A program made the position numbers and the translations under genes. Below the pieces are notes generated by a model. That model searched no databases. It was not told the origin of the DNA and saw only the letters and a list, made by a program, of their open reading frames with translations. DNA of 64,000 nt. Origin: Coleophoma eucalyptorum. Taxonomy: Eukaryota > Ascomycota > Leotiomycetes > Helotiales > Dermateaceae. Of this stretch, positions 57,149 through 64,000 are shown piece by piece; position 1 is the first letter of the stretch, and each line of letters opens with the position of its first letter. Location of the stretch: positions 35,212 through 99,211 of the forward strand of contig JALRME010000065.1 in assembly GCA_026120035.1 (NCBI GenBank). Reading direction: 5' to 3'.

Positions 57149-59111
57149 CTAGACATCACACAATGCCAAAACATCAGCCGGCAGAGTCCAATTCTTCATA
57201 ATATCATCTCTTGTCTGGACTTGCATAAGCAAACCTGACTCAATATGCCAAGAAATATGGCAATGGAGAGCCCACAGACCCGGGTTATCAGCCCGGAAAC
57301 GGAGCAGTGCCCATCCATAGCCATTGATCATAATGGTATCTCTCCGCATGGGGTTCGTAGTATTCAAAGAACCGTATGTGTTCCAATCAAATACACCCGT
57401 TGCTCCCTGGGCCATGATCCAAAACGTATATCCGTGGAGATGGAAAGGGTGAGAGCCTTCATCCAAGTTGTTGATCAATAAGTCGACCACTTCGTAGCCT
57501 CCAACGTTGATCACGAATTGGTTGCTGTCATAAGCGCTGCTCAAGCCGGTTGTAGAGAAAGAGCTGTTCCCGGCGTTCAAACCAGCAACGGCCAGATTCA
57601 AGGTGGGCGTGCTCGATCCCACCCAGCTTGTAGAATTGAAGTATGCTCGGTCGAGAGCGTAAGCGCCAATCTGGAAGGACGGCTCAACAATATATTGGAC
57701 CGTGGCATCGGCGGCGGCTTGCTTAAAGTATGGCACTAGCATAGTTGGATCTAGATCTTCGCAACTTACCTGCAGCACCATGGACCAATCGGCTGAGTGA
57801 GCGGGCTCGGTGGTTGAGTTATCATAGGTGACCAGAGCTTCGATGTTTGGGTTTAAAACTGCATTGGTGGCACTGAAGCAGAACTGGTTCATTTGACATC
57901 TCATCCAGTAGTTTCCAGCCGTCTGGTTGGCCTCGATCACGACTGAGTATCGTTGAGCAATATTGATGGGAATTCGATGCACCGTAAGTGGCTCCACCAA
58001 AACACCATCAGCCTCGATAACCGAGAGGGTATGATTATCGACCGAGAAGATCATTTCCGTGAATGCACCCGCATTGATCAGACGCAATCGGTACCGCTTG
58101 TTCTGCGATATTGGGAATTTTGCACGGGTTGAGTTGTCGTAACAGGTGTACCCGCTATCGGAACTATACGAGGAACAGTCAAAGCTGCAAGTTGTTAGTA
58201 AAAACCATCTTGGCCCGCAGGTAGTAGAGTTCTTACTAGTTTGTGCCCTGAATTAATCCATTGTCCGGAGTTGGCTCTGTATTTTCGTTTCCAGACGCAA
58301 GATAATCTCCCATCAAGGCGGAACTGAGGTCGTGGTACCAATCTTGGATCATGACAACTTGATCGTAATCGTAAGTGTCCAGGAAAGGCTCCTCTTCGGG
58401 CGAATGAATAATGAAAGGGCCAACCAAGCCATCGGTATATTGCGAGCTGGTATGGGAATGGTACCAGTAGGTTCCATACTGATTCTCGACAGTGAAATTG
58501 TACAAAAAGCTCGTTCTCGGGGGGATCCCACACTGAGTGATATGGTTAACCCCATCCATCCAATTTGTACCATTTTGGTATAGACCATGCCAATGAATCG
58601 TTGTAGCGTTACTCATATTGTTTGTCAGGTTAACCAAGACTCTATCTCCCACGTTGACCCGAACCAAAGGTCCGGGAAACTGTCCGTTGATGGCCAACAC
58701 AGTGCGTTCCACGCCTAAGGGAGATTAGAAATGCCATGCGAAAGTATTCGGCGGAGGCTTACCATCGGGCGCGATCTGGATTTCACTCACTGTCCAGTTA
58801 TAGATGCGGGTGGTCGGGGCAGCACTGCTATTCCAGTTCATATCCAGGTTGTAGTCCTGGGTGTTTCGTCTCCATGGCTGAATGGTGTTCGAAGCAACGA
58901 CGGCCGTCGGGTTGGAACTGGCCCCGCTGCTCAGATGGTCGTGTCGCTTCAAGCCCAAGCCCAAACCCAAGCCCAGCCCTAAGGCAATGACAACGAAACC
59001 AGCCGCTGCACCTACCCATATAAGTACTCGATTCAAAGGGCTGGACGGGACAGCCGCTGGCTTCGCTTCACCAGCGTTCACCTTGGACTCCGCAGCCTTC
59101 ATTTTGGTCAA
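57149..59111 (-). CDS. Membrane-anchored multicopper oxidase (laccase/Fet3-like fold)
   Basis: Exons 59111-58763, 58714-58237 and 58184-57149 give 620 residues, with introns of 48 and 52 nt. A cytosolic N-terminus of about 28 residues is followed by a single hydrophobic segment (about 30-53, Gly/Leu-rich), i.e. a type II signal anchor with the catalytic domain outside. All four copper motifs are intact: HWHG (157-160), WYHSH (200-204), HPFHLHG (521-527) and HCHISWH (583-589). The axial position after the last motif is Leu (ESGLL), fitting a high-potential type 1 site. In Fet3 ferroxidases the HSHT..QYEDG region carries a Glu for iron; here the equivalent reads HTSSQYTDG with Thr. Ferroxidase activity is therefore doubtful, and a laccase/phenol or pigment oxidase role is more likely. 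The gene has a long GA-repeat tract upstream of its start. Confidence 0.92.
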
Positions 59112-59299
59112 CTTATGATAAGTTGGGGGCTAATACCACACCCAATGCCAGTGCCAAAACCGAATCCAGATCCAGATCCAAATGCAAGAGCCGATCGACG
59201 GACACGCGAGAGAAAGCAATGGGGGTTATAGAATCAAGGCGCTGTGCAGGTTGAGCATCGGAAGCCGCGGTCACTGGGTGCGTGAAGAAAGTAAGAAGT

Positions 59300-59301
<2 letters not shown>

Positions 59302-59367
<66 letters not shown>
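59302..59367. repeat. (GA)n microsatellite, about 33 units
   Basis: An uninterrupted AG/GA dinucleotide run about 190 bp upstream of the multicopper-oxidase start codon on its minus strand (CT on the coding strand). It continues as an imperfect purine tract to about 59400. Confidence 0.95.
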
Positions 59368-59370
<3 letters not shown>

Positions 59371-59694
59371 GAGAAAGAGAGGGAGAAAGAGAGAGAGTCA
59401 AGAGTCGCAAGGAGCAACGAACGAAAGCGAGTCAGATGTTCCGATATTGAAGCTGCAAAGTTCGAACGAATGGAAATGGACGGCAAGGGCATGCATACAT
59501 GATTCCGTCTATCTGGCTGGCCGACCGATAGCAAATTGCAAAGCATAGCAACTTCACTACACCACACTACACCACGCCACGCCAGAACAGAATTTTCACC
59601 CAGTGGAGCATATCATGTCCGGAGCTCTGGGGCAATGGTCAGTCGATGGGGGCAGAGTGTCACCATTGCCATTGCCGCTAAGGGGCCGAGGTAG

Positions 59695-59718
59695 CAGTGA
59701 CAGTGACAGTGACAGTGA
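59695..59718. repeat. (CAGTGA)4 hexanucleotide repeat
   Basis: Four perfect copies of CAGTGA in tandem, followed by imperfect GAAGCGTGAAG units at 59742-59775. Simple-sequence repeats of this kind often vary in length between strains. Confidence 0.9.
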
Positions 59719-60483
59719 TAGAGACAACAGAAGGGAAGTGAAGCTTGAAGCGTGAAGCGTGAAGAGTGAAGTGAGGCGCTGTGGCTGGTGGGAGAGCAGG
59801 TCGGGGCTCGGTAATGGCTGGTACAGGCGGATAGGGCCGGGGACAGGCGCTGGTAGGGCGAGTGGAGCCCCGAAGTCAAGCTTTTCGCACGTGCTGCCAA
59901 TGCTGTACGGTGGTTAGACTGTCCCTTGGCCACTGAAGCGGGGCTCCATCCCAACATCGTATCGCCTCGTCCACCAAATGCGCTTCAGTGTCATTCTGTG
60001 TCAATCTGTGTCACTCTGTGCCGCTCACGACCTTGCCATTACTCAGCGAGCGCTGATAAGTGCAGTACCGTAAGGAGGAGACTTTGTTCCACTCTACTGC
60101 CGACCCAACCATGGTCGTGCCGTGCTGCGTCCGGGCGACATATCACCGGGCAGGAAGGTGCTAAAGTGACGCTTAACGAAGGACGGACTGTACTGGACAA
60201 TACAATACGACGGGAGATTGAATGGTGCTTTATCATGAGATTGGAGGCTGACCCGTCCAGCCCACGTGCTGCTACTCCCTCCCAGCCGATTAAGGCAGTC
60301 CAGCCGCGTGGTAGAGTTTGGGAGAAGCACAGCATGTCAGACGTTGCATGCCATTTGTTCCCGCCTCGGACGAAAATTCTGTTGACGGCAGCAACAGCTG
60401 TTGATGGTTGACTGACATCCACCACGCCCATTGCCCACTTGGTAGCTGGGCCAGAGCGATTGATTATACGCGGTGTTGATTGA

Positions 60484-60493
60484 TATTTATATA
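60484..60493 (+). promoter_or_regulatory. TATA-like box upstream of acid phosphatase
   Basis: TATTTATATA lies 137-146 bp before the phosphatase ATG and is followed by a pyrimidine-rich stretch (60496-60560), the usual core-promoter arrangement of highly expressed ascomycete genes. Position supports it, but no transcript start is known. Confidence 0.5.
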
Positions 60494-60629
60494 CCATTCC
60501 TTTCCGGTCGCTGCACCTCTTCCCTTTCCTCTGCACTCCCATTCGCCTTTGCTACTCCAGCTCTGCCCAAGTGAGCCGACTACCAAGACCGTGACCAGTA
60601 TCAGTACCAGCACTTGCAGCATTACCAAA

Positions 60630-62113
60630 ATGGTCTACTCCGTTCTCCTGGCCCTCGCCGTCACTGGCGCTGCCGCCACCAGCAGTGTCACCTACGCCTC
60701 CAGAGCTCCCGAGTCCACCATCGAGCCTAGCGTGACGGCCATCAGCGCTGCTGCTGCTTCGGCCACTCCCCTTTCTCCCGTCTCCAATGTGCCTGGTCTT
60801 GCCTTTGACCGTATTATCCAGATCTGGTTGGAGAACCAGGTGCGTCAATTCTGGAATGTGACGAATGTCTCGTTCTGAATACCCAATCTCTGCACCAGCT
60901 CGCTTAGAACTAAGAGACTTGTCGGCTAACCTGATCGCTGTTGTAGGATTATGCCAAGGGAGCTGCCGACCCCAACTTGAAGTGGCTCGCTGAACGTGGT
61001 GTCACCCTCTCTGAGTACTTTGGTGTCACCCATCCTTCCGAGCCAAACTACTGCGCTGCCGCTGGTGGTGACACTTTTGGTATGGACAACGATGACTTCA
61101 ACAGCATTCCAGCCAACGTTTCCACCGTCGTTGATCTTTTGGATACCAAGGGCATCTCCTGGGGAGAGTATCAAGAGCACATTCCTTACGCAGGTTTCCA
61201 GGGTTTTAACTACTCTAACCAAGAGAACTTTGCCAATGATTACGTTCGCAAGCACAACCCTCTCATGCTTTACGACTCTGTCACCCAGAATGCTACTCGT
61301 CTCTCCCTTATCAAGGGCTTTGACTCATTCTACTCTGACCTGGCCAACCAAACCCTTCCTCAATGGTCTTTCATCACCCCCAACATGACCAACGATGGAC
61401 ATGATACGACCATCACCTACACCGGAAACTGGGCCCGCACTTTCCTCGAGCCATTGTTGAACAACACCTACTTCATGAACAACACCCTCATCATCGTCTC
61501 CTTCGATGAGGCTGAGACCTACACCGTTCACAACAACCCCTTCACCATCCTCCTTGGCGGTGCTATCCCAGCTGACAAGATCAACACCACCGACAGCACT
61601 TTCTACACCCACTACAGCGCCATCTCCACCGTCTCCGTCAACTGGGATCTCCCATCTCTCGGCCGATGGGACTGCGGTGCCAACGTCATCGACTTTGTCG
61701 CCTCTGCTGCCGGCTATACCAACGCCAACGTTGACCTCACCGGCCTCTTCTTCAACTCCTCTTACCCTGGTCCAATGTCCGATGCCTTGTACAGTCCCGT
61801 CTGGGATACCCCTAACACCAACGCCAAGTGCGCCTCCGGAAAGGGTGTTCTCAGCTCCGTCGTCTCCACCTGGGGCCAGAGCAACGGCAGCAAGAACTAC
61901 ACCAACGCCTACCCCTACGACGAGACTGTCGGTAACGATGTTGGCGGTACCCCAACCCAGGGTCTCGCTTCCGGTGCCACCTACAGCACCACTGCCACTG
62001 CTACCGGCACTGCTGCCACCGCCACTTCTACCAAGAAGTCGGGTGCTAGCTCCACTGTTGGCAGTATCTCTGCCGTTGTGGCTGCCGCTGCATTGGTTGC
62101 CCTTGCCATGTAA
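60630..62113 (+). CDS. Secreted acid phosphatase of the phosphoesterase family, probable GPI anchor
   Basis: Exons 60630-60839 and 60947-62113, with a 107-nt intron, encode 458 residues. A signal peptide (MVYSVLLALAVTGAAA) is followed by a Ser/Thr/Ala-rich spacer, then the phosphoesterase domain. Splicing gives IIQIWLENQDYAKGA. Further motifs are THPSEPNYCAAAGGD (metal and substrate site), QWSFITPNMTNDGHD and IVSFDEAETY with the acidic ligand. These match fungal phosphate-repressible acid phosphatases related to bacterial phospholipase C-type phosphoesterases. The last 60 residues are a Thr/Ser/Ala-rich stalk and a final hydrophobic tail (VVAAAALVALAM), the pattern of a GPI-anchor signal, so the enzyme is probably on the cell surface. 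Codons are strongly C-ending, suggesting high expression. Many Asn-X-Ser/Thr sites are present. It would hydrolyse phosphate esters outside the cell, likely under phosphate limitation. Confidence 0.93.
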
Positions 62114-62500
62114 ATAAGATGAGTTGAGTTAATGTAGGAGAAGCTATAATAGGAGCCATTAGTACTCTTTTGATAGAAAATTATATTTGGAACGGCCGCA
62201 TTATGAGGCCAGGAATCTTATGGTACAAGCAAGCAACAATCTTGTGCAGATGTATATAATTTTTATTTTTCTTAAATACTAGCAGTACACGGCTGAAAAT
62301 CTGCATCTGAAACTGTTTCAGACCTTTCATACCTTCGTATCTTCCTTGGAAAGTGAACTAAGTGCGTGTCTGATCAATACAAGTCCTAGATATAGATACA
62401 TATCTCCAGACACATTTTACCGTTGTATCTATATATGCATTGCCATTTAAGCACTTAGCGGGGCAGCATTTAGTACAGCTTCCTACTTAGTATCATCTCC
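62114..62500. other. Intergenic, convergent 3' ends
   Basis: About 390 bases between the phosphatase stop and the stop of the hypothetical nuclear-type gene on the other strand. No feature was seen beyond AT-rich tracts suited to polyadenylation. Confidence 0.6.
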
Positions 62501-63475
62501 TTACTTTCTTATCCTTCTCCTTCTTCTTTTCTTTCTATCACCATCCTGGCCTTCACACACCTCCATTGGCTCCGTCTTCACATATTCTTGAGAAAACGCC
62601 GAAGGTTGTTTCCGCTTAATCGCCCCCGCAAGATATTCAGCAAACACCTCAGTAACAGTCCCTGTGATTTCAAAGTCCCCTACGTCATGCAGGGCAGCGA
62701 GCGGCATAAGACAGCGCTGATATATCGCCCAGTTAGCATCAGCCTGCATGGAGCAAGTACTGCACGTCTGCTCAAATTCGTCTCTATCACAGCAACATAT
62801 CACGGCAGAATAACTCGTATTGCGGAAATCCACCCGCAGATCCTCAAGCTGGTGCTGCTTTTCACCCTGCCGCCCAGCACCCGCGGGGAGCTTATTGACG
62901 AAGCGCTTCAGCTCCGCGCATATCCCGTTGTAGATGAACCACGTCTCAACTTTGTCGACGATCAAAAGCGTCACCTTCTTCATGCGCCGAAGGGCGGGCC
63001 CGCCTACGTAGTTCATCAAGCTATACTGGCGCATGAATCCCACGGGGTTCATGGTATTCGCAGCACAGGTAGGAAAGTGCAACATGAAAACAAACCGGTT
63101 GCTGTGGTAGAAGAGTTCATAGGCTTCGTCTCCTACCTGCTTGTTGGCCTGGCAGATGTTGGATAATACGCCGCGCTTCAATACGCTATCCCCATCGCTG
63201 ACGAGATATCTGTGGCTCTGTGCGCTGATGTGGTGCCTTAGGGGTAATACGTTAATGCATGATATGTAGATGGTCTTGTGGTTTGGGACGACGTCCTCGT
63301 AAATGCGGGTACGGAGTTCTGGTGGAAGATCAAGAAATCCAATTCGCTGCTTTGAAGACTGCTGCTTGGCTTCTACCAATCTGGACTTTTGTTTCTTATT
63401 GGATTGGGATGCTTTTGTTGTGTTTGTCGGTACTGTTGAGCTTTTGGATATGCTTGGCTTCATTTTTGCTGTCAT
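62501..63475 (-). CDS. Hypothetical protein with LPPELR motif (fungal F-box/2EXR-like start)
   Basis: A single frame of 324 residues. After a basic Ser/Thr/Lys-rich N-terminus the sequence has FLDLPPELRTRIYEDVV (about 46-62), the motif that opens many fungal proteins of unknown role (F-box-like or '2EXR'-type). The middle has NICQANKQVGDEAYELFYHSNRF, also typical of that group. A Cys-rich patch (CCCDRDEFEQTCSTC) follows near 230-245. The C-terminus ends in a highly basic RKKRRRRRIRK, a likely nuclear localisation signal. Members of the group are common and expanded in ascomycetes; their function is not known. The start at 63475 is the first Met of a long frame. There are no introns. Confidence 0.82.
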   Translation of the reverse strand: MTAKMKPSISKSSTVPTNTTKASQSNKKQKSRLVEAKQQSSKQRIGFLDLPPELRTRIYEDVVPNHKTIYISCINVLPLRHHISAQSHRYLVSDGDSVLKRGVLSNICQANKQVGDEAYELFYHSNRFVFMLHFPTCAANTMNPVGFMRQYSLMNYVGGPALRRMKKVTLLIVDKVETWFIYNGICAELKRFVNKLPAGAGRQGEKQHQLEDLRVDFRNTSYSAVICCCDRDEFEQTCSTCSMQADANWAIYQRCLMPLAALHDVGDFEITGTVTEVFAEYLAGAIKRKQPSAFSQEYVKTEPMEVCEGQDGDRKKRRRRRIRK

Positions 63476-63914
63476 GGTGATTGCCTGTTTGCAGAAGGAA
63501 GGTTTTTTGGAGTTATTGGAGATGCTTTTGCTTGCTTGTGTCTTCTTATATTGCCTTAATTATTATCAAGATGTCATACCACTGCCCAGTTTACTAGTGA
63601 GTCACGCCGTATGAACGGGACACAGCCGACAATATCTATCCAATCAGAACGGATTTTGACGCGATGACTCCCGTTTGACAGGCTTGACAGCTTGGGTTTA
63701 ATCATCTCCTATAAATTTTGGCCCGGTCCTATGAAGTGAACCCTAACCATTCTATGCCGGGCTGCTTCAAACGATCAATGGTGAACAAAGAGAGCACATC
63801 GTATTTGATTCTAACTTAATTTGCATGAACCTAGTCCGTGGAAGCTGCTATCCTTCATAGTATTGGTTCGGTAACTCATCTCATCCTTGAATAATTTCTC
63901 ATCCTTTACCGACG
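63476..63914. other. Terminal intergenic region
   Basis: Upstream of the LPPELR-type gene. Short ORFs only; no gene, repeat or RNA gene was recognised before the homopolymer block. Confidence 0.6.
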
Positions 63915-63988
63915 CGGGGGGGCCCCCCCCCCCCCCCGCGGGGGGGGGGGGGGGGGGGGGGGGGGGCGGGGGGGGGGGGGGGGGGGGG
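63915..63988. repeat. Long G and C homopolymer block, probable assembly artefact
   Basis: A run of G, then about 15 C, then GCG and more than 60 G with one C interruption. Such blocks are not expected in this AT-leaning genome and are typical of poor base calls or a gap edge. Sequence from here to 64000 should not be trusted. Confidence 0.85.
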
Positions 63989-64000
63989 CAATAAGAAAGA

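Larger units (their letters stand above)
59112..60629. other. Divergent promoter region of multicopper oxidase and acid phosphatase
   Basis: A 1.5-kb region between two divergent start codons, with several simple repeats (GA, CAGTGA and GAAGCGT-type) and no recognisable gene. ORFs within it (e.g. 59926-60411) are low in family signal and overlap both promoters. Confidence 0.55.

Noticed and set aside
59926..60542. 161- and 167-codon overlapping ORFs on both strands in the divergent promoter
   Set aside because: Both strands are open over the same GC-rich stretch, with no motif and no splice context, and the TATA box of the phosphatase lies inside the minus-strand frame.
1..64000. CRISPR arrays, tRNA or rRNA genes
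   Set aside because: No spaced identical repeats or cloverleaf-type sequences were recognised by reading. A tRNA scan was not possible, so a missed tRNA remains possible.

Overview
The window looks like a filamentous ascomycete (Pezizomycotina) nuclear contig. Genes carry short introns of 42-163 nt with GT..AG ends and CTAAC-type branch sites. There are three Zn(II)2Cys6 regulators and many secreted enzymes, and one old LTR retrotransposon looks damaged by repeat-induced point mutation (RIP). A leotiomycete-like fungus is possible, but the sequence does not fix the class. Exon limits were worked out by hand from reading frame, splice signals and family motifs. No search or alignment program was run.

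Layout. 1-4.5 kb: a stop-riddled Ty1/copia element with its 3' LTR. 4.8-13.7 kb: sparse decayed DNA holding a broken allantoate-permease-like transporter, one intact FAD-dependent amine-oxidase-like gene, two families of diverged direct repeats and the tail of a second transporter. 13.7-27.2 kb: class I heme peroxidase, NmrA-like reductase, short-chain dehydrogenase, two Zn2Cys6 regulators, and an M19 dipeptidase with a signal peptide and a C-terminal HDEL. 28.4-36.4 kb: two divergently transcribed paralogues for large secreted proteins of unknown function. They share an intron position and are separated by three diverged copies of a roughly 150-bp repeat. 36.7-47.2 kb: an ARCA/acr-2-like Zn2Cys6 regulator, a six-exon short-chain dehydrogenase, an aromatic-type aminotransferase, a secreted agmatinase-like ureohydrolase and a TauD-type Fe(II)/2-oxoglutarate dioxygenase. 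49.1-52.4 kb: an orphan secreted cysteine-rich protein and an amidohydrolase. 53.0-55.6 kb: three truncated gene fragments side by side (aminotransferase N-terminus, serine carboxypeptidase C-terminus, OPT transporter N-terminus). 57.1-63.5 kb: membrane-anchored multicopper oxidase, GPI-type acid phosphatase and a hypothetical nuclear protein. The last roughly 85 bases are G/C homopolymers that look like an assembly artefact.

How the genes may work together. The 36.7-47.2 kb block reads like a small nitrogen-scavenging set: a regulator, a transaminase, a dehydrogenase, an enzyme that would release urea from a guanidino compound, and an oxygenase. This is inference from gene content only. Several real exons lie outside long ORFs: the zinc-cluster exons of the third regulator, five of the six exons of the 40-kb dehydrogenase, and the last two exons of the dioxygenase, which carry its third iron ligand.
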